Positions 35,899-49,275 of a DNA stretch of 64,000 nucleotides are shown one piece after another (within the stretch, counting starts at the first letter, position 1; the number at the start of each line of letters is the position of its first letter). The stretch lies in contig AP019005.1 of NCBI GenBank assembly GCA_003945285.1, forward strand, positions 682,001-746,000, in the 5' to 3' direction. The notes under the pieces are model-generated. The model saw only the letters and a program-made list of their open reading frames with translations, was not told the origin of the DNA and did no database searches. This stretch comes from Hydrogenimonas sp. (GTDB lineage: Bacteria > Campylobacterota > Campylobacteria > Campylobacterales > Hydrogenimonadaceae). A program made the position numbers and the translations under genes.

Positions 35899-36617
35899 TC
35901 TCCTCCTCTTCCGGCGGTTTGTAGGGGTTGACGATCTTCGCGATTATTATGGAGACTCCGTAGAGAACGATAAGAGGTATCGCCATAAGCAGTTGTGTAA
36001 CGACATCGGGTGGAGTCAGAAGCGCCGCCAGAACGAATATGAGGATTATGGCGTATTTGAAAAAGCTCTTGAGCGTATTGTCGTCCACGAGCCCCAGCAG
36101 TGCAAGGAAAAAGGTGACTACGGGGAGTTCGAAGGCTATGCCGAAGCCGATCATTATCTTCGTGAAGAAGCCTACATACTCGTTTATCTTCGGTGCGACG
36201 GTGACTATCTGCTCCGCGAAGTTGACCAGGAAGGCGAATCCGTAGGGTACCACGACGTAATATGCGAAAAGGGCTCCCAGAAAGAACATGCCTGAGGCGA
36301 AGAAGACGAACGGCCAGATATACTTTTTTTCATGTTCGTAGAGTCCAGGGGCTATAAACAGCCAGAACTGGTAGAGAATGAACGGCAGCGCCATAAGAAA
36401 ACCGGCAAAGAGAGAGACTTTTACGGCCGTGAAGAAGACCTCCGGCACCCCGGTGGCGATCATATACGAACTCTCCGGAAGCACCGTCTTGAGCGGCTTT
36501 GTCATCCACTCCAGAATTGGTTCGTAGAAGTAGAAGGCAACGAAGAAGCATACGACAAGCGCTCCTATGGAATATGCCAGCCGTTTTCTGAGTTCCGCGA
36601 TATGCGGTTTCAATTCG

Positions 36618-37076
36618 TCAAACATCGCTCTCCTTTTGCTTTTCGTCTCTATTTTTCATAGTATCACCGCTCTTTTCGGTTCTGTCTGCACTCTTTTTCG
36701 GGAAGGTGACAACCTCACGTTTGGGCTCTACCTTCTCTTTGATCTCTTCGGCCTCGCTCTCCAGTTTCTCTTCCGACTTTCTTACCTCTTCGACGGTCTC
36801 GGTGAGCTCTTCCAGTGTAGTCAGATCGGCCGTAGCCATCCCTTCCAGCTTGGCGGTAGCCTCATCCAGCTGCTTTTTGTACCTGAACGCCTCCTCCTTG
36901 AGTTCGCTCACCTTGAGCTCCTCTTCCAGGGTGGTTTTGGCGTCGTTTACGGTCCGTTTTATGCTGCGGAAAAATTTGGCGATCTGTATCATCGCGTCGG
37001 GAAGTTTATCGGGCCCCAGAAAGAGGATGGCGATTACGACAATAAAAAAAATTTCGCTCAATCCCATGCCAAACAT
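36618..37076 (-). CDS. tatB: Sec-independent translocase subunit TatB
   Basis: This 152-residue protein has a short N-terminal membrane helix (MFGMGLSEIFFIVVIAILFL), then the hinge GPDKLPDA, an amphipathic helix and a long charged coiled-coil tail. Tail length and the Glu in the TM helix fit TatB rather than TatA. It works with the adjacent TatC in the receptor complex. Confidence 0.92.
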   Translation of the reverse strand: MFGMGLSEIFFIVVIAILFLGPDKLPDAMIQIAKFFRSIKRTVNDAKTTLEEELKVSELKEEAFRYKKQLDEATAKLEGMATADLTTLEELTETVEEVRKSEEKLESEAEEIKEKVEPKREVVTFPKKSADRTEKSGDTMKNRDEKQKESDV

Positions 37077-37263
37077 CGCATGTCCTTAAAATTATTTACT
37101 TTACTAGACGTTATACAAAGAGTGTAACGTTATCTCGAAATCTATGATTTTACAGCTTTCGTGGGCTGCAGGGGTGCTCGGTCCCCGCCAAAGCTTCGGC
37201 TTTTCTCAACGCTTTGGAGGTGCCCTTCCGAGCAGTTCGGCCCAAAGTCTATCAAAAAAGTGA

Positions 37264-38331
37264 TTAGCCGATGATAAAGAGGGCTATCTCGTCACTCAGC
37301 AAAAAATCGGGGTTGTAGTAGCGTCCTCCCTCGAAAATGAGTCGTCCCTCTCTCTGCAGAAGCCGGGCACGCTCCGCCATATCGGCACTCAACAGAGTCT
37401 CATCTACGCCTGTGCAGCTTCGGAGTCCGAGAAGTATGCGCTCCTCCACCATCTGGGCGGGAGTGAGAGTTTCGTAATCTTTGAAGAGCGGATCTTTTAT
37501 GTAGAGTTCCGGCAGGGGGGCGGGAGTGTAGCGCCTCTTCCCTATGCGCCCCACCGCTCCGCTTCCCACCCCGAGGTAGGGTCTGTACTCCCAGTAGCCG
37601 AGATTGTGACGGCACCTGTGGAGGCCGAAGTTGGAGACTTCGTACTCATCCCAGCCGCGCTCTTTCAGCATATCTCTGACTATGCGGGCCTGTTCGACCG
37701 ACTCTACCCGAACCTCCGGGCTCTTTTCGAACGGGGTCCCCTCTTCGATAGTGAGTTCATAGGCGCTCAGATGGTCGATAGGCAGCTCCAACGCCCGGGC
37801 TATTTCTGACTCGACCCTCTCCGGTGTATCCAGGGAAGTGGAGTAGATGAGGTCTATCGAGATGTGTGAAAAGCCTGCAGTCCAGGCCCTCATGACGGCC
37901 GCCGCCGCTTCAGCCGACCTGTGAGCCCGACCAAGGAGTTTCAGCTTGTCGTCGAAGAAGCTCTGGACACCGAAACTCACGCGGTTGACCCCCAGCCGCT
38001 TCATGCCATCAAGCCACTCATCCGTCGCACTGTTGGGGTTGGCTTCGCTCGTTATCTCGGCATCTTCGCGAAGGTACCTCTCCGCGGCTTCGAAGATGGG
38101 TTCGTAAAGCCAGGGCTCCACGGTGGAAGGGGTTCCGCCGCCGATGAAAAGAGTAGCCAGCGACCCTCTTTCTATCCTGAACAGCGCAAGGTCGTTTTCC
38201 AACTGTTTCGCGGCGGCTCTCATATAGCTCTCTTTTAGCTCGAACCTGTCTACGTAGGAGTTGAAACTGCAGTAGTGGCACTTGCTGTCGCAAAAAGGTA
38301 TGTGCAGATATAGAAGCGGTCCGTCTCTCAT
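37264..38331 (-). CDS. hemW: Radical SAM protein HemW (HemN-like)
   Basis: This 355-residue radical SAM protein has the cluster motif CDSKCHYCSF at about 13-22, and IGGGTPSTV and VNRVSFGVQSF further on. The CxxxCxxC without the extra Cys of true HemN points to HemW, a heme chaperone or insertase, rather than coproporphyrinogen oxidase. The ATG preceded by AAGGGA is chosen. A TTG 18 codons upstream would place the start within the promoter region. It diverges from rppH, as in C. jejuni. Confidence 0.87.
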   Translation of the reverse strand: MRDGPLLYLHIPFCDSKCHYCSFNSYVDRFELKESYMRAAAKQLENDLALFRIERGSLATLFIGGGTPSTVEPWLYEPIFEAAERYLREDAEITSEANPNSATDEWLDGMKRLGVNRVSFGVQSFFDDKLKLLGRAHRSAEAAAAVMRAWTAGFSHISIDLIYSTSLDTPERVESEIARALELPIDHLSAYELTIEEGTPFEKSPEVRVESVEQARIVRDMLKERGWDEYEVSNFGLHRCRHNLGYWEYRPYLGVGSGAVGRIGKRRYTPAPLPELYIKDPLFKDYETLTPAQMVEERILLGLRSCTGVDETLLSADMAERARLLQREGRLIFEGGRYYNPDFLLSDEIALFIIG

Positions 38332-38461
38332 TGATCCCTTTTTCTCAGAAGGTCTTAATCCGTTTTTTTCTATAATAATACCCAAAAAAAGAGCGTGTCA
38401 GTCGGCGGGGGCTTCACTAGATGGCGGCCCCTTTGGCAGCGTCGAAAAAAGTAACCAGTTT

Positions 38462-38947
38462 ATGAAAAATCTTGGAAAATCGAAGGAGAAGAGATATCGG
38501 CCCAACGTAGCAGCTATCATTCTCTCGTCAAAATATCCCGAAAAGGTGGAGTTTTTCATAGCTTCCCGAAGCGATATAAAGGATGCCTGGCAGTTTCCGC
38601 AGGGCGGTATTGACGAAGGTGAGACTCCGCGGCAGGCTCTTTTCAGGGAGCTGAAAGAGGAGATAGGTACCGATGAAGTGGAGATTGTAGCCGAATTTCC
38701 GGAGTGGGTCAGCTACGACTTCCCCGAAGTGATAGCGAAGAAGATGTACCCGTTCGACGGACAGCGGCAGAAATATTTTCTGGTGCGCCTCAAGCCGGGA
38801 GCCAGAATAAATCTGGAGACGGAAGAGCCGGAGTTTCAGCACTATACGTTTGTTCCGTACAAGAAGATTTTCGACTATATCACCTACTTCAAGCGACCGG
38901 TATACAAACGGGTATTGAACTATTTCAGAAAAAAGGGATATCTCTAA
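38462..38947 (+). CDS. rppH: RNA pyrophosphohydrolase
   Basis: This 161-residue Nudix enzyme removes pyrophosphate from mRNA 5' ends, or in older naming hydrolyses dinucleoside polyphosphates. The Nudix box GGIDEGETPRQALFRELKEE, followed by IG, sits at about 47-68. The ATG matches the usual beginning; the open frame upstream overlaps hemW on the opposite strand. It starts the long plus-strand operon and is 19 bases from lysC. Confidence 0.93.
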   Translation: MKNLGKSKEKRYRPNVAAIILSSKYPEKVEFFIASRSDIKDAWQFPQGGIDEGETPRQALFRELKEEIGTDEVEIVAEFPEWVSYDFPEVIAKKMYPFDGQRQKYFLVRLKPGARINLETEEPEFQHYTFVPYKKIFDYITYFKRPVYKRVLNYFRKKGYL

Positions 38948-38966
38948 TGCTCCAAAAGGATCGTAT

Positions 38967-40172
38967 GTGTTGATAGTACAAAAGTTCGGCGGTACAAGTG
39001 TCGGGGATCTCGACCGTATCGCCAATGTAGCGAAGCGTGTCGCCCGAACCCGTGACGAGGGGCACGATGTCATCGTCGTTGTCTCCGCGATGAGCGGAGA
39101 GACCAACAAGCTCATAGAGTATGCGCACTTCTTCTCCAAAACGCCGCAGAGAGAGGCGATGGATCTGCTTCTCAGTTCGGGAGAGCGTGTTACCTCGGCT
39201 CTCTTGAGCATAGCTCTCAACGAGATGGGCTACAAGAGTGTGGCTATGACCGGGCGTCAGGCGGGAATCGTCACCGACAAAAGCTACACTTCCGCCAGGA
39301 TAGACCATATAGACCCGGCCCCTATGGGTAACGCGATAAAAGAGGGCAACATCGTCGTGGTAGCCGGTTTTCAGGGGATAAACCCGGACGGCAGGGTGAC
39401 AACGCTGGGGCGCGGCGGCAGCGACCTCACCGCGGTGGCCATAGCGGGTGCCCTGGATGCCGACCTGTGTGAAATATATACCGACGTGGACGGCGTATAT
39501 ACGACAGACCCCCGCATAGAGCCCAAGGCCAGGAAGATGGAGCAGATCAGCTATGACGAGATGCTCGAGCTCGCCTCTCTCGGCGCCAAGGTGCTGCAGA
39601 ACCGCTCTGTGGAGCTGGCGAAGAAGATGGGGGTCAACCTCGTCACCAGAAGCAGTTTCAACGACAACCCCGGAACATTGATTACAAAGGAAGAGAATAT
39701 CATGGAAAAACCACTTGTCAGCGGTATAGCACTCGACAAAAACCAGTCACGCGTCAGTCTGAAAGGTGTCGAGGACCGTCCGGGCATAGCCTCCGAAATC
39801 TTCAATGCGCTCGCCCAGGAACAGGTCAATGTAGATATGATAGTCCAGACCATCGGTGCGGACGGCAAGACGGAGATAGACTTCACGGTCCCCCAGAGCG
39901 AGATAGAGTGCGTCAAGGGAGTGATGGAGCGTTTCAGGGAGAGCATAGGGGAGATAGAGTACAAAGAGAATGTGGCGAAGGTCTCCGTCGTGGGTGTCGG
40001 AATGAAGAGCCACAGCGGGGTTGCCGCCAAAGCTTTCACTACGATGGCGAAGGAGAATATCAACATCGAGATGATAAGCACCAGCGAGATAAAGATATCT
40101 ATGGTAATAGACGAAAAGTATGCGGAGCTGGCCGTACGTGCGCTGCATGAAGCTTATGAGCTCGACAAGTAG
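38967..40172 (+). CDS. lysC: Aspartate kinase
   Basis: This 401-residue monofunctional aspartokinase opens the lysine, threonine and methionine pathway. The kinase opening VQKFGGTSVGDLDRI and the GRGGSDLTA loop are clear. Two ACT domains at the C terminus (ISMVIDEKYAELAVRALHEA at the end) imply feedback control. The GTG start has AAAAGGA six bases upstream. It follows rppH and precedes hobA as in H. pylori and C. jejuni. Confidence 0.95.
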   Translation: MLIVQKFGGTSVGDLDRIANVAKRVARTRDEGHDVIVVVSAMSGETNKLIEYAHFFSKTPQREAMDLLLSSGERVTSALLSIALNEMGYKSVAMTGRQAGIVTDKSYTSARIDHIDPAPMGNAIKEGNIVVVAGFQGINPDGRVTTLGRGGSDLTAVAIAGALDADLCEIYTDVDGVYTTDPRIEPKARKMEQISYDEMLELASLGAKVLQNRSVELAKKMGVNLVTRSSFNDNPGTLITKEENIMEKPLVSGIALDKNQSRVSLKGVEDRPGIASEIFNALAQEQVNVDMIVQTIGADGKTEIDFTVPQSEIECVKGVMERFRESIGEIEYKENVAKVSVVGVGMKSHSGVAAKAFTTMAKENINIEMISTSEIKISMVIDEKYAELAVRALHEAYELDK

Positions 40173-40196
40173 GGCGGAAGCGGGGAAGAGGGAGCT

Positions 40197-40745
40197 TTGA
40201 AAGATCTTCTGAACTGGACTCTGGAGGCTATACGCGGCGACGATACGATGATGAGCTGGCTCGAAGAGCGCCGCTACGAGTGGGCTCCCATCGTCGGCAA
40301 CGCGATCTCCAAAATACTGGAGGGGCGTAGTGTCATCATCATCACCGACGACAACAGCAGGTGGTTCGAAGAGTATATCGTAAGACAGGTAAACCGCCCC
40401 GGCACAAACAGGCCCCTTCTGCCCTTTTTCTCGTTCGAAGCTCTCTACCCGTTCGCCTCCTCCATCAGGAAGGACCAGGATGTGGACCTTCTGTTCGACA
40501 TGCTTACACTTTCGTACCCGCAGGGTTACTTTTTCTGGTACATAGGAAAAGCGGACCATCCTCTTGCCCGTATCGCCTTGAGAAGCGACGACTCTCTGCT
40601 GTGGGTCATGGATGAGGAGATCGCCAACAGCTTCACTCTCAGATCATACGACGATATGATCGATATAAAACTGCTTCAGCTCTTCAGGCTGTTCGACAGG
40701 ACACTCGGCGCAGCACTCTTTGCCGAAGTGGATGTGGACGGATAA
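40197..40745 (+). CDS. hobA: DnaA initiator-associating factor HobA
   Basis: This 182-residue protein matches the size and position of HobA (HP1230), the DiaA-like factor that tetramerises and organises DnaA at oriC in Campylobacterota. A SIS-like fold is plausible from the alternating strands and helices (SVIIITDDNSRWFEEYIV). The TTG start follows GGGAG. It is flanked by lysC and holB, the same order as in H. pylori, and this synteny is the main basis for the call. Confidence 0.85.
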   Translation: MKDLLNWTLEAIRGDDTMMSWLEERRYEWAPIVGNAISKILEGRSVIIITDDNSRWFEEYIVRQVNRPGTNRPLLPFFSFEALYPFASSIRKDQDVDLLFDMLTLSYPQGYFFWYIGKADHPLARIALRSDDSLLWVMDEEIANSFTLRSYDDMIDIKLLQLFRLFDRTLGAALFAEVDVDG

Positions 40746-40746
40746 T

Positions 40747-41358
40747 ATGGATGCTCCCGCTTCGAGGATCATCCTGACAGACTCTTTCGATACCGTTTGT
40801 GAAGAGATCTACTCCGATTATCCGGAGGCGGAGCACCACCGCATAGATGCCGAAGATTTTCTGATAGAGCACGCCAAAGAGGCTGTACGCAAAGCTACGC
40901 TGACCGGTGAAAAAGAGAAGATCATCATTCTAAGCGCCATCAGGTTCACCCCCATCGCACAGAACAAACTGCTGAAGATACTGGAGGAGCCGCCTGCCGG
41001 GACCTCCTTCATTCTCTTGACACCTTCAAAATCGGGACTTTTGCCTACGATACGTTCGCGTCTTGCAGTCGAAAACAGGCTGATGCGAAGCAGGGGCTCC
41101 GGGAGCGGTTTGGATATGGAGAGGTTCGATCTGGCCGCTCTTTACAAGCTTCTTCAGGAGAATAGGCGCATTGACGCCAAAAGCGCTGCGGCGCTGATAG
41201 AGAGTATCGCCGTAGAGGCTCTTGCAAGCGGCCGGTACAGAGCGGACGAAGAGCTTCTGGAGAGCTTTTCGGAGGCGATCAGGCTGCTGGACATGGGTTC
41301 ACCGCCGGGCTTTGTTTTGACCAGGGTGGGAGTGAAACTTCTAAAAAGGAAGCGTTGA
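40747..41358 (+). CDS. holB: DNA polymerase III subunit delta'
   Basis: This 203-residue short delta' belongs to the clamp loader. The segment LSAIRFTPIAQNKLLKILEEPPAGTSFILLTPS, quoted here in part as NKLLKILEEPP, is the sensor-1 region of the family. It lacks the Walker A module, as epsilonproteobacterial delta' proteins do. The ATG one base after the hobA stop is used, and the stop overlaps folP by four bases. Confidence 0.88.
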   Translation: MDAPASRIILTDSFDTVCEEIYSDYPEAEHHRIDAEDFLIEHAKEAVRKATLTGEKEKIIILSAIRFTPIAQNKLLKILEEPPAGTSFILLTPSKSGLLPTIRSRLAVENRLMRSRGSGSGLDMERFDLAALYKLLQENRRIDAKSAAALIESIAVEALASGRYRADEELLESFSEAIRLLDMGSPPGFVLTRVGVKLLKRKR

Positions 41359-42508
41359 TGGATATATACAGAATAGATGCGCCTGAAGATGCCGCGGTAT
41401 TTTTGAGGCGGATCGGGTGCGACAGAGGCGGTGTCTTTATCATGGCGAAAAAGATGGATACGATGCTTTTCGCCGTAAAGGGGCTCTCCGCCTGTGCCGC
41501 CAACATCCTCAAGCAGGATGCCATCAGCGTAGGCGCGGACCTGGCGCTTCCCAAGGGAGCGGTCTGCTGCGACAAGGAGAGTTACGACGGGGTTTTGATG
41601 GGTACCAGGAGGCAGATCGAGGCTCTCATAGAGAAAGAGAAGCTTCAGCCTCCGGTACTGAAGCGGCTTGCCGTGAAGCTGACCGGTTTTATGCGGAGCT
41701 TCGAAAAGAGCGTTAAAATCATGGGTGTTATCAACGCCAACGACGACAGCTTCTACCCGGCCAGCAGGTTCAGGGAGTCGGCTGCCGTGGCCGCTATATG
41801 GAAGCAGGTGCAGGAGGGTGCCGACATCATAGACATAGGTGCCGTCTCTTCGCGTCCCGGAAGCGAACCGGTAGCGCCGGACGAAGAGCTGCTGCGGCTC
41901 GTACCGATAGTTGATGCCATAAAACGGGAGGGGCTTCTCTCGCGTGTAGAGTTCAGCATAGACTCCTACACCCCGGAGGTCGTAGCTTACGCTCTTGAAA
42001 ACGGTTTTTCGATCGTCAACGACATTACCGGGTTGAGAGATGAGAGTATCGGCCTGCTCGCAAAGGAGTTCGGGGCGAAGCTCGTTATCATGCACATGCA
42101 GGGAACGCCGCAGACGATGCAGGAGAATCCGTCGTATGAGAATGTCATACTGGATATAGACCGCTTCTTCGAGGAGAGAGTCGAGAGGGCACTGGGTATA
42201 GGGCTCGACGAGAGGGAGCTGATTCTCGATGTCGGTATAGGTTTCGGAAAGAGGCTGGAGCACAACCTCATGCTGCTCAAAAACCTCTCCCACTTCGGCA
42301 GGTTCGGCTGTGAGCTGATGGTGGGGGCTAGTCGAAAGTCGATGATAGACAGGATCTCTCCGGCCCCGGTGGAGAAGAGGCTGCCCGGTACGCTGGCAAT
42401 ACATCTTCAGGCCCTGCGCCGCGGAGCTTCGATAGTCAGATGCCACGATGTGGCGGAACACAGGCAGGCTATAGCCGTCTATGAAGCGATAGAGAAAGGG
42501 GATATTCT

Positions 42509-42512
<4 letters not shown>
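41355..42512 (+). CDS. folP: Dihydropteroate synthase
   Basis: This 385-residue enzyme joins para-aminobenzoate to the pterin in folate synthesis and is the sulfonamide target. The core begins around residue 119 with IMGVINANDDSFYP, and DIGAVSSRPGS, HMQGTPQTMQ and DVGIGFGK follow. An about 115-residue N-terminal extension is typical of Helicobacter and Campylobacter. It overlaps holB upstream and the lipoprotein gene downstream by ATGA contacts. Confidence 0.94.
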
Positions 42513-45784
<3,272 letters not shown>

Positions 45785-46561
45785 CTCTGTGGCCATCGGC
45801 AATTTCGACGGAATGCACCTCGGACACAAGGCGCTTTTCGACCGTCTCGGAGAGCGGGGAGGCGTAGCCGTCATAGAGCACTACAGGGCGACTCTGACAC
45901 CCCATATCTACCGGGCGAAGTTCACAACTCTTCCCCTCTTCTTCTACGACTTCGACTCCATAAGGGATCTGACCCCGGAAGAGTTTGTATTCAGGCTTAA
46001 AAGATCGTTTCCTAAACTGAAGAGGATCGTGGTCGGGTGGGACTTCAGATTCGGTTCCGGCAGAAGCGGGGATGTCGAGACGCTGCGACACCTTTTCGAC
46101 GGGGAGGTCGAAGCGGTGGAGGAGGTCAGCTGCAGCGGTATGGCTGTGCACTCACGCTATATTCGTGAACTCATTTCGGAGGCAAAGCTGGAGGAGGCCG
46201 CCTGTATGCTCGGACACCCCTACGAAGTTTGGGGAAGAGTCATCAGGGGGCAGGGTATCGGCTCGGATTCACTCGTACCTACGCTGAATCTGGACAGCGG
46301 CCGTTTTCTTCTTCCGAAAGAGGGTGTATACGCCACACAGACATGTATAGAGGGTGACTGCTTTCCATCGCTCTCCTTCGTAGGCCACAGGGTTACGACC
46401 GACGGTTCGTTCGCACTCGAGAGCCATGTCGTAGGTGAGAAGCTGCCCGATATGAGGGGGAAAACGGTCAGTATAAAGTGGATCAGGTTCATAAGAGAGA
46501 ATAGGAGATTCGACTCGGTTTCGCAGCTAAAAGAGCAGATAGAGAGAGATATAGAGGCGCT

Positions 46562-47269
46562 ATGAGAGACAGGATATTCGAAAAAGAGATCGAAAAGCAG
46601 TTTCGGTTCGATGAGCAGGTGGCGGCGGTATTCGACGATATGATAGAGCGCTCGGTCCCGTTCTACCGGCACAATATGGAGCTGATCGCCGATCTGGTGC
46701 TAAGACGGGTAAAGGAGGGTATGCGCATAGTCGACCTTGGCTCCTCCACAGGTTCTCTTCTCGTGGAGACGGTGCGCCGCTGCGGGGTGGAAGCTGAGTT
46801 TATCGGTATAGACAATGCCGAAGCGATGGTGGAGCTTGCAAGAAAGAAGGCGAGGGCGTTCGAGACAAAGATTGAGTTCAGGTGTGAAGATATCATGGAG
46901 GCCGATTTCGCTCCGGCCGATATCGTGATCGCCAACTACACCCTTCAGTTCATCCGCCCTCCTGTCCGCCACAAGGCCGTTGAAAAGATAGCTTCCTCCC
47001 TGAAAGAGGGGGGTATGTTCATATGCAGCGAAAAGATATTGATGGAGGATCCGTGGCTGGAGAGGCAGATTATCGATATCTACCACTCCTACAAGAGGCG
47101 GCAGGGATACTCCGAAACCGAAATTATGCAGAAGCGTGAAGCTCTTGAAAACGTACTCGTTCCCTACAGTGCGGCGGAGAATGTAAAGATGTTTCTCGAG
47201 AGCGGTTTCAGGAGTGTGGAGAGGCTCTTCCAGTGGGCCAACTTCGCCACCTTCGTCGCATTCAGGTAG
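46562..47269 (+). CDS. cmoA: Carboxy-S-adenosyl-L-methionine synthase
   Basis: This 235-residue enzyme converts SAM and prephenate to carboxy-SAM for wobble-uridine modification by CmoB. It has FDEQVAAVFDDMIERSVPFY at the N terminus and motif I VDLGSSTGSLL (about 57-67), and NYTLQFI is typical. It ends the ten-gene rppH-cmoA run. The convergent cetA-like gene lies 29 bases away with no obvious terminator. Confidence 0.92.
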   Translation: MRDRIFEKEIEKQFRFDEQVAAVFDDMIERSVPFYRHNMELIADLVLRRVKEGMRIVDLGSSTGSLLVETVRRCGVEAEFIGIDNAEAMVELARKKARAFETKIEFRCEDIMEADFAPADIVIANYTLQFIRPPVRHKAVEKIASSLKEGGMFICSEKILMEDPWLERQIIDIYHSYKRRQGYSETEIMQKREALENVLVPYSAAENVKMFLESGFRSVERLFQWANFATFVAFR

Positions 47270-47298
47270 TGCGAAGGCGGCACCGGCCAGGCGGCAGT

Positions 47299-48759
47299 TT
47301 AAATCTCTACGCCGGGATTTGCCTCGTTAACCATCTCGTCTATAAGTGTAAACATCTTGGTACTCTCCTGCTCCATCTTCATTAGACTCTCCACGATTTT
47401 GTCGCGGTTTGTCGGTGTAAGACATGCGCCGTGCGAGACACAAGGAATGGCTCCAAGTACCAGCTGGTGAACGTTTCTGTGCGGTTCTGCGATGCCTTTG
47501 AACGATTTGGTCTGGCCGAACTTCTCTTTTCCGACAGTTTCGTACCATTGTCCGAAGCTGCATTCGTTCTCGTCATCGAAGGTCTCTGCCAGCTCTTTGT
47601 CTTCATTCAGTACCGCCCTGTAGGCTCTGGACTTGAATACTATATGATCCACTTTGAATAGGCTTCCCATAAGCGAATCGCAGATATACTTCGCCTCTTT
47701 GGCCGATACATCGGCAGTCGATGCGAAGTTTATGAGTGACTGCTCGAACGTATTGACATCTCCCTGGGAGTCTGTCGCGATCTGTGTAATGCGTTCGGAG
47801 TTGGTCTGGATGTCGTTTGACTCCTGCTGCAGGGTCTGAATCGTAATAGCGATCTCCTGCGTAGCCTTCTGTGTACGCTCCGCCAGTTTCCTAACCTCGT
47901 CGGCGACTACGGCGAATCCCCTGCCGTGCTCTCCGGCCCTTGCGGCTTCGATGGCCGCATTGAGAGCGAGGAGGTTGGTCTGGTCCGCTATATCCTTGAT
48001 TAGATTGACGACGGTACTGATTTCGGCGGTTCTCTCGTTCAGTGAAATTATGGCGTCGTTGGTATGTGAAATGAACGTTATCAACTCATCCAGACTGTTT
48101 ACGATGTTCCGTACCGTACCACGGCTCTCTATCGCCTCCTTTGCCGTCTGGCTGGTATTTTCGGTAATCTTTTCAAGCAGACCGGTATTGTTTCGCATCT
48201 CCTCCTGGATCAACCTAAGTCCACTGGCGATACCGCCGGTAGATTTGTCGAACTCCTTCGCCAGTTGGTTACGCAGTGAGGCTTTGTAGGAGCTGGCTAT
48301 CGACTCTATGGCTTTGTTCAGATGTGGCGAAACGGCCCTGAAATCGCCCTTGTAGCCCTCCGAGAGTATCAGGCGGTATGTTTTTCCTTTATTGGCGGCA
48401 TCGATGGATGCACGTATATCGCGCATCATCTGCTCGGTCTGGTCCAGAAGGTCGTTGATACCCCATGCGACTCCCTGAAGGGTGTGCTCTTCCGGAATTT
48501 TGGTTATCCTGTCGGAGAGTTCGCCGCGTCCGGCTTTTATCAGAACGTCGCGGATCTGCCTGACCAGAGGATCGTTGAATATCTTTTCGCATGCCGATCC
48601 GCTATCTGCGGGTATGAATAGGGCTGCAGCCGCTACGGCGGCTACAACCGCACCGCCGATATAGGCGCCTGTGGCGAGCATATATATCGCCGCACCGAAA
48701 GCAGCGAGAAGAAGAATCAGGCTCTGTCTGTTACTGAAGGCTGAGTACAAATTCGTCAT
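47299..48759 (-). CDS. cetA: Energy-taxis receptor, CetA-like MCP with CZB domain
   Basis: This 486-residue chemoreceptor has two closely spaced membrane segments (about 13-50) and no periplasmic domain. A HAMP-like linker and the signalling hairpin ([18 protein letters not shown] near 276) follow. A CZB domain follows, with VDHIVFK (His about 370), ECSFGQWY (Cys about 400) and PHRNVHQ (about 428). The architecture and the adjacent, overlapping PAS gene match CetA/CetB of C. jejuni, which together sense redox state. The CZB tail is an addition I do not remember in CetA. Confidence 0.82.
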   Translation of the reverse strand: MTNLYSAFSNRQSLILLLAAFGAAIYMLATGAYIGGAVVAAVAAAALFIPADSGSACEKIFNDPLVRQIRDVLIKAGRGELSDRITKIPEEHTLQGVAWGINDLLDQTEQMMRDIRASIDAANKGKTYRLILSEGYKGDFRAVSPHLNKAIESIASSYKASLRNQLAKEFDKSTGGIASGLRLIQEEMRNNTGLLEKITENTSQTAKEAIESRGTVRNIVNSLDELITFISHTNDAIISLNERTAEISTVVNLIKDIADQTNLLALNAAIEAARAGEHGRGFAVVADEVRKLAERTQKATQEIAITIQTLQQESNDIQTNSERITQIATDSQGDVNTFEQSLINFASTADVSAKEAKYICDSLMGSLFKVDHIVFKSRAYRAVLNEDKELAETFDDENECSFGQWYETVGKEKFGQTKSFKGIAEPHRNVHQLVLGAIPCVSHGACLTPTNRDKIVESLMKMEQESTKMFTLIDEMVNEANPGVEI

Positions 48760-49237
48760 ATCCCACTCCTTTCTCTTTCAGAATCTTCTCAAGCAGTTTC
48801 GATGAAGCTTCCATACCGCCCCGCCGCTCCTCCTCCAGCAACTGGGCATAAAGCGGTTTTATTACGGAAAGCGCCTTTTCGCTCGGTTTTCGTCTTACCG
48901 AGTGGTAGTCGCGCGCATTTCCGCTGCTGTCTTTAGTTACCGTAACATTCGCCAGAACCCAGTAGTAGGCTCCATCTTTACAGAGGTTTTTTACGTATGC
49001 AAAGATCTCTTCACCGCTCTGGACGCGATCCCACAAAAGCTTGAAGATCGCTTTTGGCATATCCGGGTGGCGGAGAATGGAGTGCGGTTTGCCTAGCAGC
49101 TCCTCTTCGTTGTACCCGGAAATCTTGATAAACATCTTGTTCCCGTAGATTATGCGACCTTTAAGGTCGGTTTTTGATACGATGAAGTCATCCTCTCTAA
49201 GGGTACGTTCCGTCGTATTCGGCTGAGGCCTTTTCAT
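48731..49237 (-). CDS. cetB: PAS-domain energy-taxis sensor CetB-like
   Basis: This 168-residue cytosolic protein has a PAS domain at about 18-125 ([37 protein letters not shown] and a YYWVLANVT strand). The Aer-type PAS signature suggests FAD binding. It precedes and overlaps the CetA-like receptor by 29 bases. In C. jejuni CetB passes the redox signal to CetA. Confidence 0.82.
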   Translation of the reverse strand: MKRPQPNTTERTLREDDFIVSKTDLKGRIIYGNKMFIKISGYNEEELLGKPHSILRHPDMPKAIFKLLWDRVQSGEEIFAYVKNLCKDGAYYWVLANVTVTKDSSGNARDYHSVRRKPSEKALSVIKPLYAQLLEEERRGGMEASSKLLEKILKEKGVGYDEFVLSLQ

Positions 49238-49275
49238 AGCTTATGCACCTCCTTGCGCTTTGAAAATCGCGTCTA

